Source: Alphaproteobacteria bacterium (lineage in GTDB: Bacteria; Pseudomonadota; Alphaproteobacteria; JAJTHO01). From it: a DNA stretch of 7,943 nucleotides. The stretch covers positions 1 to 7,943 of the forward strand of contig JAJTHO010000202.1 of the NCBI GenBank assembly GCA_021297975.1. Reading direction: 5' to 3'. The notes beneath the pieces are model-generated. The model saw nothing but the letters and a program-made list of their open reading frames with translations, ran no database searches and was not told the DNA's origin. The translations under genes were made by a program, and so were the position numbers. The first letter of the stretch is position 1. Each line of letters begins with the position of its first letter. Positions 1 to 6,467 of this stretch are shown piece by piece.

Positions 1-520
1 GGGGATTTTGTTCTAAGGCGGTGGCTATATTGGCCAAATGCTGCGGCTCACACTGGGTGTATTCATCAACGACTAAAATTGCGAGCTCTGCCCTATCGAG
101 GTTTTCTGGGGAAACGAGACGCGTTGCCTCAATACCCTTTAGTGATCTTTCTAGTGCCGCTTGCGCAGCCGCGGTTTTACCAAAGTAGTAAACAGTATAG
201 CCCTCGGCCTGAAGCGAGGCGGCCATTACCGCTAAAACTCTACCTTTGCCGGTTCCCGGAGCGCCGGAAACGATAGAAAGGCGTGGCCGGGCATCATACC
301 ACTGCGTGATGATATGGTATTTTTCCGCGTATTTTGCCCAGCTGACTTCTACCTCTTCGGGTTTGTCAATAATCTTTTTAATATAATAGGCTAGTGTCTC
401 ATCCGGCAGCGGCAGCAGGCGTGCGTCATCTAGGTTCGGTTCAGTTGTAGCGCACAGCTTAGCCAGCCGCATATATACAGTGGTTTTATTTTGGCTAAGT
501 TTATCGGATTTTTCCGTCAT
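1..520 (-). CDS. P-loop ATPase, superfamily 1 helicase-like (TraA/RecD type), C-terminus cut by window edge
   Basis: The frame is open from an ATG at 520 to the left edge, giving 173 residues with no stop. An in-frame TAG lies four codons upstream, and AGAAGGA (525-531) precedes the ATG, so this start is well supported. Residues 1-80 are hydrophilic and match nothing I recognise. Residues 81-94 hold a Walker A-like loop, GAPGTGKG at 86-93, in which the usual Ser/Thr after Lys92 is Gly. Residues 112-135 (GKTAAAQAALE, then GIEATRL) resemble helicase motif Ia of conjugative relaxase/helicases of the TraA type. Residues 147-155 (AILVVDEYT) form a Walker B/motif II. No relaxase domain precedes the ATPase, so a complete TraA is unlikely. 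A stand-alone DNA helicase or mobile-element ATPase fits better. Codons such as CTA, AGA and ATA look commoner here than in the atp genes, which hints at acquisition. The P-loop assignment is firm; the helicase subfamily is inferred. Confidence 0.72.
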   Translation of the reverse strand, partial: MTEKSDKLSQNKTTVYMRLAKLCATTEPNLDDARLLPLPDETLAYYIKKIIDKPEEVEVSWAKYAEKYHIITQWYDARPRLSIVSGAPGTGKGRVLAVMAASLQAEGYTVYYFGKTAAAQAALERSLKGIEATRLVSPENLDRAELAILVVDEYTQCEPQHLANIATALEQNP

Positions 521-524
521 CAAA

Positions 525-531
525 TCCTTCT
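525..531 (-). promoter_or_regulatory. Ribosome binding site of the P-loop ATPase gene
   Basis: On the minus strand AGAAGGA is followed by four bases (TTTG) and then the ATG at 520. It is a good anti-16S match and supports that start. The spacing is slightly short. The TTG immediately before the ATG is in frame and could be an alternative start, but it would be even closer. Confidence 0.6.
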
Positions 532-562
532 ATTTCATAGGGATTAATAGGATCTTAAAGGC

Positions 563-575
563 CGGTGCCGCACCG
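563..575. repeat. Perfect 13-bp palindrome in the divergent intergenic region
   Basis: CGGTGC and GCACCG flank a single central C at 569. As RNA this could form a five-pair stem with a CCG loop; as DNA it could be an operator half-site pair. It lies between two divergently transcribed genes, about 40 bases upstream of accA. The function is unknown. The symmetry is directly visible, but a chance origin cannot be excluded. Confidence 0.4.
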
Positions 576-599
576 CACTTGCCGCTGCGTCGTAGGGGT

Positions 600-612
600 G
601 CTAAGCCTTAGC
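600..612. repeat. Perfect 13-bp palindrome just upstream of the accA start
   Basis: GCTAAG and CTTAGC flank a single central C at 606. The palindrome ends three bases before the accA ATG at 616 and occupies the place where a Shine-Dalgarno sequence would be expected. It could act as an operator or affect translation of accA. It has the same architecture (6-1-6) as the palindrome at 563-575, with centres 37 bp apart, but the half-site sequences differ. Confidence 0.4.
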
Positions 613-615
613 CGC

Positions 616-1566
616 ATGAACAATTATCTCGACTTTGAACAACCGATTCTAGAGCTGGAAGGCAAAATTGCTGAGCTAAAGCGGATGGACGACCCCCAGC
701 TTGATTTGCGGGATGAGCTGAAACGCTTAGAAGAAAAGGCCGAAAAGCTGCTCAAGCAAACTTACGGCAAGCTCACCCCGTGGCAAAAAGTGCAGGTGGC
801 ACGGCATCCGGCGCGGCCACGTTTTGGTAAGGTGCTGAGCACGCTGTTCCCTGACCTTGTCACCCTCGCGGGCGATCGCTGTTTTGGCGAAGACGCGGCG
901 ATTATTGGCGGCCTTGCGACGTTTGAGGGCTATACCGTCATGGTTATTGGCCAGGAGCGCGGCGCTGATTTGCAATCAAGGTTGAAGCATAATTTTGGTA
1001 TGGCCAAACCTGAAGGGTACCGCAAGGCGCAGCGGATGATGAAGCTGGCCGAACAATATGGTTTGCCGGTGTTGACGTTTATCGACACCCCCGGCGCCTA
1101 TCCCGGTGTGGGCGCGGAAGAACGCGGCCAGGCAGAGGCGATAGCGCGGTGTATTGATGTGTCTTTGGGCTTAACCGTGCCGGTTCTCGCAACCGTTATC
1201 GGCGAAGGCGGCTCCGGCGGTGCGATTGCGCTGGCGGCGGCAGACAGAGTGCTGATGTTTGAACACGCGGTCTATTCCGTGATTTCCCCCGAAGGCTGCG
1301 CCTCTATTTTGTGGCGCTCTGCCGATCATGCGGCGGAGGCAGCAGAAGCCCTCAAAATCACCGCGCAGGATTTGCTGCGCCTTGGCGTTATTGACGCCAT
1401 TGTACCAGAACCGCTGGGCGGCGCACACCGACATCCCGATGCGGCGCTGCACAGTTTGCGTCTCGCGCTTAACGAACAGCTTGGTTTAACACTGAAACAT
1501 AACCCTGCGGAACGGCGGTATCAACGGGGCGAAAAATTTCTCGCCATGGGACGTAAAGCCGCCTAG
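616..1566 (+). CDS. accA: Acetyl-CoA carboxylase carboxyltransferase, alpha subunit
   Basis: AccA pairs with AccD to form the carboxyltransferase of acetyl-CoA carboxylase. This moves the carboxyl group from carboxybiotin on AccB to acetyl-CoA, giving malonyl-CoA for fatty acid synthesis in the cytoplasm. The product is 316 residues, a normal length. The N-terminus MNNYLDFEQPILELEGKI is the family start, so the ATG at 616 is preferred over an in-frame GTG at 565 that would add 17 atypical residues. The crotonase-like core includes FGMAKPEGYRKAQR (127-140), FIDTPGAYPG (155-164) and the glycine-rich GEGGSGGAIA (197-206), which forms the oxyanion-hole region. ISPEGCASILWR (223-234) is also family-typical. 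No clear Shine-Dalgarno sequence lies at the usual distance; a palindrome occupies that spot. The gene is divergent from the ATPase gene on its left and lies 77 bp before atpH on the same strand, so co-transcription with the atp operon is possible but unproven. Confidence 0.97.
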   Translation: MNNYLDFEQPILELEGKIAELKRMDDPQLDLRDELKRLEEKAEKLLKQTYGKLTPWQKVQVARHPARPRFGKVLSTLFPDLVTLAGDRCFGEDAAIIGGLATFEGYTVMVIGQERGADLQSRLKHNFGMAKPEGYRKAQRMMKLAEQYGLPVLTFIDTPGAYPGVGAEERGQAEAIARCIDVSLGLTVPVLATVIGEGGSGGAIALAAADRVLMFEHAVYSVISPEGCASILWRSADHAAEAAEALKITAQDLLRLGVIDAIVPEPLGGAHRHPDAALHSLRLALNEQLGLTLKHNPAERRYQRGEKFLAMGRKAA

Positions 1567-1575
1567 AAAGAATCC

Positions 1576-1604
1576 CCGCACAGAAGAGTTGCATCCGTGT
1601 GCGG
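1576..1604 (+). other. Inverted repeat (possible mRNA hairpin) between accA and atpH
   Basis: CCGCACA (1576-1582) and TGTGCGG (1598-1604) can pair perfectly over seven base pairs around a 15-base loop. No run of T follows, so this is not a convincing intrinsic terminator. It could be a processing or stabilising hairpin in an accA-atp transcript, or part of the leader of an atp transcript that starts nearby. Confidence 0.35.
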
Positions 1605-1630
1605 TGCTTGCTACCAAACTGCTACTAAAA

Positions 1631-1635
1631 AAGGA
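1631..1635 (+). promoter_or_regulatory. Ribosome binding site that sets the atpH GTG start
   Basis: AAGGA follows an A-rich run and lies eight bases before the GTG at 1644. No ATG is available nearby in this frame, and the family-typical sequence begins within ten residues of the GTG. The site therefore supports a GTG start for atpH. Confidence 0.65.
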
Positions 1636-1643
1636 ATTGAGGC

Positions 1644-2198
1644 GTGCCTCTTAAGAATGCTGCTGGAAAAACTGCTGATAGATATGCCCGCGTGTTGCTG
1701 CGGGTTGCAAAAGATGCGGGCGAGTTAACTGCCGTTATTTCGGCGGTGCGGGCGCTGCTTGCGGCAGTAAATAGTGTCCCGGCGCTTCGCAGCGCGCTGA
1801 CCAGCCAAACCGTTGCGTCCAGCCAAAAAGGCGAGGCTATTGCCGCGCTACTTACAAAGATAAATGCCCCAGCGCTCTTGCTCAATTTTTCATCGTTGTT
1901 AGAGCGCAATAGACGTTTGCATTTGCTGCCCCTCATTCTGCGCCGCCTTGATGCGCTCGCGGATGCGGAATCGGGTATTTTGGATGCGATTGTTTCATCG
2001 CCGTTGCCGCTTTCTGTTGAGCAAACGAGCGCGTTGGAAAAGGCGCTTACGGAGGCGACAAAGCGTTCTGTTCGCCTGAAAACCCAGCTTGAGCCGCGTT
2101 TGCTCGATGGCATTACACTGCGCGTTGGTAATCGTTTTTTTGATGCGTCGGCGGCGACAAAATTGCGCCACTTGCGCACCGCCCTAGAAGTTGTTTAA
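1644..2198 (+). CDS. atpH: ATP synthase F1 subunit delta (OSCP homologue)
   Basis: Delta sits on top of the F1 head and binds the alpha-subunit N-termini and the peripheral stalk, holding the stator still while the rotor turns. The product is 184 residues, the usual length for bacterial delta. The N-terminal helical domain begins at about residue 10 with ADRYARVLLRVA. NFSSLLERNRRLHLLPLI (81-98) is the conserved central segment. The C-terminal domain carries the family pattern IVSSPLPLS (116-124), then EPRLLDGITLRVGNRFFDAS (140-159), then TKLRHLRTAL. The usual LxGG before the last strand reads LLDG here, a modest variation. The start is a GTG with a good ribosome binding site eight bases upstream. 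It is the first gene of the F1 operon. Confidence 0.93.
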   Translation: MPLKNAAGKTADRYARVLLRVAKDAGELTAVISAVRALLAAVNSVPALRSALTSQTVASSQKGEAIAALLTKINAPALLLNFSSLLERNRRLHLLPLILRRLDALADAESGILDAIVSSPLPLSVEQTSALEKALTEATKRSVRLKTQLEPRLLDGITLRVGNRFFDASAATKLRHLRTALEVV

Positions 2199-2233
2199 CA
2201 CTACCTGATTGTTTGTTTTAAAAGAGAGCTGCT

Positions 2234-3766
2234 ATGTCCCTCGCTACCGCTGAAATCACCTCGATTCTTGAGCATCACATCAAGAATTTTAAAGCCGCAA
2301 CCGATGTTGCCGAAGTCGGCAGTGTTATTTCCGTTGGGGATGGTATCGCCCGCGTGCATGGACTTGATAACGTCCGCGCCGGGGAAATGATTGAATTTGC
2401 CAGCGGCATTAAGGGCGTTGCACTAAACCTTGAGGCGGATAACGTCGGGGTGGTGCTGTTTGGTGAAACCTCGCAAATCCGCGAAGGCGATATTGTGAAG
2501 CGTTCCGGCGCAATTCTGGATGTGCCGGTGGGGCGTGAGCTTTTAGGGCGTGTCGTCGATGCGCTGGGTAACCCCATTGACGGTAAAGGCCCTCTGCAAG
2601 CCAAAGAACGCCGCCGTGTTGAAAGCAAAGCGCCGGGCATTATTGATCGCCAATCGGTGAGTGAGCCGCTGCAAACCGGGATTAAAGCGATTGACACGCT
2701 GGTGCCGATTGGTCGCGGTCAGCGGGAACTGATTATCGGTGACCGGCAAACCGGCAAAACAACCGTGGCGCTGGATGCTATTTTGAACCAGAAGGTCACA
2801 AACGACAAACTGCCTGACGGCCAAAAAATGTATTGTATCTATGTGGCGATTGGGCAGAAACGCTCGACCGTTGCGCAGATTGTGAAGACGCTGGAAGAAA
2901 AAGGCGCGCTGGAATACACCATCGTTGTTGCCGCAACAGCCTCTGATCCCGCGCCGCTGCAATTCCTGTCTGCCTATACCGGCTGCGCGATGGGTGAGTT
3001 TTTCCGTGATAACGGCATGCACGCGCTGATTATTTATGATGATTTGTCCAAGCAGGCGGTTGCTTACCGGCAAATGTCGCTGTTGCTGCGTCGTCCGCCA
3101 GGCCGCGAAGCGTATCCGGGGGATGTGTTTTACATTCACTCGCGCCTTTTGGAGCGTGCGGCTAAAATGTCGGATGAGCGGGGCGGCGGTTCCTTAACCG
3201 CGCTGCCGATTATTGAAACCCAGGCGGGTGACGTCTCGGCCTACATTCCAACCAACGTTATCTCGATTACCGATGGTCAGATTTTCCTTGAGACTGGCTT
3301 ATTTTACAAAGGGATTCGCCCGGCAATTAACGTGGGTCTTTCTGTCTCGCGGGTGGGGTCAGCCGCGCAAACAAAAGCCATGAAACAAGTGGCGGGAACG
3401 ATTAAGCTGGAGCTGGCGCAATACCGCGAAATGCAAGCCTTTGCCCAGTTTGCCTCAGACCTTGATGTTTCCACGCAAAAATTGCTCGGTCGCGGCGCAC
3501 GCCTCACCGAACTGTTGAAGCAAGGTCAATTCAGCCCATTGCCTATCGAAGAGCAAGTGTGCAGCATTTACGCCGGGGTGCGCGGCTTCCTGGATGATGT
3601 CGATGCGAAAAACGTTGTGCGTTTTGAAGCTGAATTCCTTGCGTATCTCCGTTCCTTGCACCGCACGCTGCTGGAAACAGTGCGTAAAGAGAAGAAGATC
3701 GGCGAAGCTGATGAAAACGAATTGAAACAAGCCTTGCACAACTTTAAGAAAGCGTTTGTTGCCTAA
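2234..3766 (+). CDS. atpA: ATP synthase F1 subunit alpha
   Basis: Alpha alternates with beta in the F1 hexamer. It binds nucleotide at non-catalytic sites and contributes an arginine to each catalytic site. The product is 510 residues, full length. The N-terminal segment (1-25) is the part that binds delta, followed by a beta-barrel domain. The nucleotide-binding domain carries Walker A GDRQTGKT at 169-176 and Walker B LIIYDDLSKQA at 265-275. PAINVGLSVSRVGS (363-376) is the family signature and includes the catalytic-site arginine finger R373. The C-terminal helical domain runs from about 380 to the end. AGAGAG (2223-2228) lies five bases before the ATG at 2234. The stop TAA is followed immediately by the atpG ATG. 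Confidence 0.98.
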   Translation: MSLATAEITSILEHHIKNFKAATDVAEVGSVISVGDGIARVHGLDNVRAGEMIEFASGIKGVALNLEADNVGVVLFGETSQIREGDIVKRSGAILDVPVGRELLGRVVDALGNPIDGKGPLQAKERRRVESKAPGIIDRQSVSEPLQTGIKAIDTLVPIGRGQRELIIGDRQTGKTTVALDAILNQKVTNDKLPDGQKMYCIYVAIGQKRSTVAQIVKTLEEKGALEYTIVVAATASDPAPLQFLSAYTGCAMGEFFRDNGMHALIIYDDLSKQAVAYRQMSLLLRRPPGREAYPGDVFYIHSRLLERAAKMSDERGGGSLTALPIIETQAGDVSAYIPTNVISITDGQIFLETGLFYKGIRPAINVGLSVSRVGSAAQTKAMKQVAGTIKLELAQYREMQAFAQFASDLDVSTQKLLGRGARLTELLKQGQFSPLPIEEQVCSIYAGVRGFLDDVDAKNVVRFEAEFLAYLRSLHRTLLETVRKEKKIGEADENELKQALHNFKKAFVA

Positions 3767-4660
3767 ATGCCGTCCTTAAAAGAACAACGCGTCCGCATTG
3801 CAAGCGTTAAATCAACGCAAAAAATCACCTCGGCGATGAAGATGGTGGCTGCGGCAAAATTGCGCCGTGCGCAAGAAGCGGCAGCAGCAGGGCGTCCGTA
3901 TGCCGAAAAGATGGCGGCAATGCTGCAAGCGGTGCTGGCATCCGGGTATCAGCCGGAAGAGGCGTTGCCACTGCTGCAGGGCACCGGCAAAAATGACACC
4001 TACCTGCTTATCATTGTTTCTACCGATAAGGGTCTTTGCGGCGGGTTTAACACGGCGATTTTTCGGGCAGCGCGCCTGCGCATGAAGCATTTAGGCGCGC
4101 AGGGAAAAACCGTTAAAATAGTCACGATTGGAAAAAAAGCCCGTGATGTTTTTGTGCGTGAAACAGGCAAACGCGTTGTCAAAAGCTACGCCGATATTAC
4201 CCGCAAAAAAGTCGATTATGACCTCGTTGCCGGTATCAGCGAAGATTTACAGCAGCTATTAAGCGAGGGCGCGTTTGATGTTGCCGAGGTGCTCTACAAC
4301 AAGTTCCGCTCGGCCATGCTGCAAGTGCCAACGTGGCAACAAGTGATTCCCATGCCCAGCATTCAAGACGGTGTGCCGGAATCGGGTTTGCCAACACCAG
4401 TGAAATCTCAATATGAGTTTGAGCCCGATGCAGCTAGGCTATTGGCTAAATTGCTTCCAAAAAATCTCAGCGTTCAGCTGTTTAGCGTTCTTCTTGACAG
4501 CGTCGCATCTGAACACGGCGCCCGCATGAGCGCCATGGATAACGCGACGCGAAACGCGGGTGATATGATTCGCCGCCTGACACTGTCGTATAACCGTGCC
4601 CGTCAGGCGATGATTACCAAAGAGCTGATTGAGATTATCAGCGGCGCGGAGGCGGTGTGA
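3767..4660 (+). CDS. atpG: ATP synthase F1 subunit gamma
   Basis: Gamma is the central rotor shaft that couples rotation of the c-ring in the membrane to conformational change in the catalytic beta subunits. The product is 297 residues, a normal length. The N-terminal helix MPSLKEQRVRIASVKSTQKI and ITSAMKMVAAAKLRRAQ (20-36) form one strand of the coiled coil. STDKGLCGGFN (85-95) is the conserved start of the Rossmann-like domain. The C-terminal helix has the signature MSAMDNATRNAGDMI (254-268) and ends in ITKELIEIISGAEAV. The ATG directly abuts the atpA stop and has no evident Shine-Dalgarno sequence, so translation is probably coupled to atpA. The last codons overlap the following protease gene. 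Confidence 0.97.
   Translation: MPSLKEQRVRIASVKSTQKITSAMKMVAAAKLRRAQEAAAAGRPYAEKMAAMLQAVLASGYQPEEALPLLQGTGKNDTYLLIIVSTDKGLCGGFNTAIFRAARLRMKHLGAQGKTVKIVTIGKKARDVFVRETGKRVVKSYADITRKKVDYDLVAGISEDLQQLLSEGAFDVAEVLYNKFRSAMLQVPTWQQVIPMPSIQDGVPESGLPTPVKSQYEFEPDAARLLAKLLPKNLSVQLFSVLLDSVASEHGARMSAMDNATRNAGDMIRRLTLSYNRARQAMITKELIEIISGAEAV
4648..4652 (+). promoter_or_regulatory. Ribosome binding site of the embedded aspartic protease gene
   Basis: GGAGG lies within the last codons of atpG, seven bases before the ATG at 4660. This ideal spacing favours the ATG over the in-frame GTG at 4657. It also argues that the small gene is translated efficiently rather than being a chance open frame. Confidence 0.7.
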
Positions 4661-5052
4661 TGGGGCTGGTGTATGCTGATATCGTGCTGTCGAACCCGCG
4701 TTTACCCGCGTTGAACGCGGTTACAGTGCGTGCCTTGGTGGATACGGGCGCATCGCATTTGTGTATTCCAGAGTCAGTAGCCTTACAGCTTCAACTGGAA
4801 GAAGCAGACAGACGCCCCGTCACACTGGCGAACGATCACAGCGAAATGCGCCCCTATGTCGGGCCTGTCGATGTTCGTTTTGAAAATCGCCGCTGCTTTG
4901 TCGGTGCGTTTGTACTGGGCGAACAGGCGCTGCTTGGCGCTATCCCCATGGAAGATATGGATGTTATCGTGCATCCCCGAAATTATAGTTTAGTAGTCAA
5001 CCCCCGAAGCCCTAATTTTGCGCAAGCACTTGCGAAAGGATGTAACGTATGA
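4660..5052 (+). CDS. Retropepsin-like (clan AA) aspartic protease embedded in the F1 operon
   Basis: The product is a 130-residue predicted soluble protein with a single catalytic motif LVDTGAS at 26-32 (Asp28), followed by a CIPESVALQLQL segment. A conserved second half has LLGAIPMEDMDVIV (91-104), the hydrophobic-Gly element of the pepsin fold, and a family-typical tail LVVNPRSPN (111-119). Retropepsin-like enzymes have one Asp per chain and work as homodimers; this is expected here too. The overall pattern recalls small prokaryotic clan AA proteins of the AF_0612 type (from memory). Two positions look atypical: LANDH (56-60) where LADG is common, and VHP (104-106) where VDP is common. No signal peptide or membrane segment is visible, so it should be cytoplasmic. 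The ATG overlaps the atpG stop by one base, and its own stop overlaps the atpD start (ATGA). Its substrate is unknown. A link to ATP synthase is suggested only by position. Confidence 0.85.
   Translation: MGLVYADIVLSNPRLPALNAVTVRALVDTGASHLCIPESVALQLQLEEADRRPVTLANDHSEMRPYVGPVDVRFENRRCFVGAFVLGEQALLGAIPMEDMDVIVHPRNYSLVVNPRSPNFAQALAKGCNV
5035..5040 (+). promoter_or_regulatory. Ribosome binding site of atpD inside the protease gene
   Basis: AAAGGA lies eight bases before the atpD ATG at 5049, within the last codons of the protease gene. The strong site would allow atpD to be translated at a higher rate than coupling alone would give, which suits the need for three beta subunits per complex. Confidence 0.65.
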
Positions 5053-6467
5053 AAACAACAGGCACCATCGAACAAGTTATCGGCCCCGTCGTGGATGTCC
5101 GCTTTGACGGCGCGCTGCCCTCGATTTTGAACGCGTTGCAAACCAGCAACGACAACAAAATGATGGTGCTCGAAGTTGCAGCGCACCTCGGTGAAAATGT
5201 CGTGCGCACCATTGCAATGGAAGCAACCGAAGGCCTCGTGCGCGGCCAGAAAGTCACCGACACCGGTGCGCCGATTCAAATGCCGGTCGGGCGTGAGACG
5301 CTGGGACGGATTCTCAATGTGATTGGTGAGCCGATTGATGAGCGCGGGCCCATTGGCTCCAGCCGCTCGCTACCCATTCACCGCGAAGCGCCGCCGCTTG
5401 CTGAACAATCCACAGAAACCAAAATCTTAGTGACCGGAATTAAAGTGGTTGATTTGCTGGCGCCGTATTCACGGGGCGGTAAAATTGGTCTGTTCGGCGG
5501 TGCGGGTGTGGGTAAGACCGTGCTGATTATGGAGCTGATTAACAACATCGCCAAGGCGCACGGCGGCTACTCGGTGTTTGCCGGGGTGGGTGAGCGTACC
5601 CGCGAAGGGAACGATTTATACCACGAAATGATGGAATCGGGCGTTATCAAACTCGGCAGCGAAGGCTCAAAAGTTGCCCTCGTGTATGGCCAGATGAATG
5701 AGCCGCCCGGCGCGCGCGCGCGCGTGGCTTTGTCGGGTCTGACGATTGCCGAATACTTCCGCGATGAAGAAGGACAAGACGTGCTGTTCTTCGTTGATAA
5801 CATTTTCCGCTTTACGCAGGCAGGTTCGGAAGTGTCGGCTCTGCTTGGCCGTATTCCGTCGGCGGTGGGCTATCAGCCAACACTCGCAACGGAAATGGGG
5901 CAGCTGCAAGAACGGATTACCTCAACCCGTAAAGGCTCGATTACATCGGTGCAGGCGATTTATGTTCCGGCGGATGATTTGACCGATCCGGCGCCAGCCA
6001 CCTCCTTCTCCCACTTGGATGCAACCACCGTTCTAAACCGCTCGATTGCCGAACAGGGGATTTACCCAGCGGTGGATCCGCTTGATTCCACCTCACGGAT
6101 TCTGTCGGAAGATATCGTCGGTAAAGAGCACTACAAAGTGGCGCGGGAAGTGCAGAAAGTCCTCCAAACCTATAAATCCTTGCAAGACATCATCGCCATT
6201 CTTGGCATGGATGAATTATCCGAAGAAGATAAACTGGTTGTGGCGCGGGCGCGGAAAATTCAACGTTTCTTGTCCCAGCCGTTCCACGTTGCCGAAGTGT
6301 TTACCGGCTCACCGGGCGTGTTTGTGAAACTCGAAGACACCATTCGCGGCTTTAAAGGCATCGTTGAAGGCAAGTATGACGATTTGCCGGAAAACGCCTT
6401 TTACATGGTGGGCACCATTGAAGAAGTCGAAGCCAAGGCAAAAAAATTGCTGGCTGAGGCGGCGTAA
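5049..6467 (+). CDS. atpD: ATP synthase F1 subunit beta (catalytic)
   Basis: Beta carries the three catalytic sites that make ATP from ADP and phosphate. The product is 472 residues, full length. The N-terminal barrel starts GTIEQVIGPVVDVRF (5-19). Walker A is GGAGVGKT at 150-157. The catalytic glutamate is E182 in GVGERTREGND (179-189). Walker B is VLFFVDNIFRF (245-255). The family signature PAVDPLDSTSR spans 340-350. The DELSEED lever that contacts gamma is at 388-394 and is exact. No key residue is missing. The start codon overlaps the protease stop codon (ATGA), and the stop TAA overlaps the atpC start (TAATG). The sequence is typical of alphaproteobacteria. Confidence 0.99.
   Translation: MKTTGTIEQVIGPVVDVRFDGALPSILNALQTSNDNKMMVLEVAAHLGENVVRTIAMEATEGLVRGQKVTDTGAPIQMPVGRETLGRILNVIGEPIDERGPIGSSRSLPIHREAPPLAEQSTETKILVTGIKVVDLLAPYSRGGKIGLFGGAGVGKTVLIMELINNIAKAHGGYSVFAGVGERTREGNDLYHEMMESGVIKLGSEGSKVALVYGQMNEPPGARARVALSGLTIAEYFRDEEGQDVLFFVDNIFRFTQAGSEVSALLGRIPSAVGYQPTLATEMGQLQERITSTRKGSITSVQAIYVPADDLTDPAPATSFSHLDATTVLNRSIAEQGIYPAVDPLDSTSRILSEDIVGKEHYKVAREVQKVLQTYKSLQDIIAILGMDELSEEDKLVVARARKIQRFLSQPFHVAEVFTGSPGVFVKLEDTIRGFKGIVEGKYDDLPENAFYMVGTIEEVEAKAKKLLAEAA

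Noticed and set aside
79..276. Plus-strand 65-residue open frame at the left end
   Set aside because: Opposite the Walker motifs of the minus-strand ATPase; Pro/Arg-rich with no motif.
565..615. In-frame GTG extension of accA by 17 residues
   Set aside because: The extra residues are Cys/Arg-rich and unlike AccA N-termini, which begin with the NYLDFE-type sequence at 616; the extension also runs over both palindromes.
1625..2179. Long minus-strand open frame opposite atpH
   Set aside because: Ser/Arg/Ala-rich composition with no recognisable motif; it is the antisense shadow of a clear atpH.
2543..3139. 198-residue minus-strand open frame inside atpA
   Set aside because: Lies wholly opposite the conserved nucleotide-binding domain of atpA and shows no family features or plausible ribosome binding context.
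4657..4659. GTG as the start of the aspartic protease gene
   Set aside because: GGAGG would be only four bases away; the ATG at 4660 has ideal seven-base spacing and gives a TGATG stop-start overlap.
5710..5724. Alternating GC tract that could favour Z-DNA
   Set aside because: It encodes the conserved GARARVAL segment of beta, so protein sequence and GC-rich codon choice explain it.
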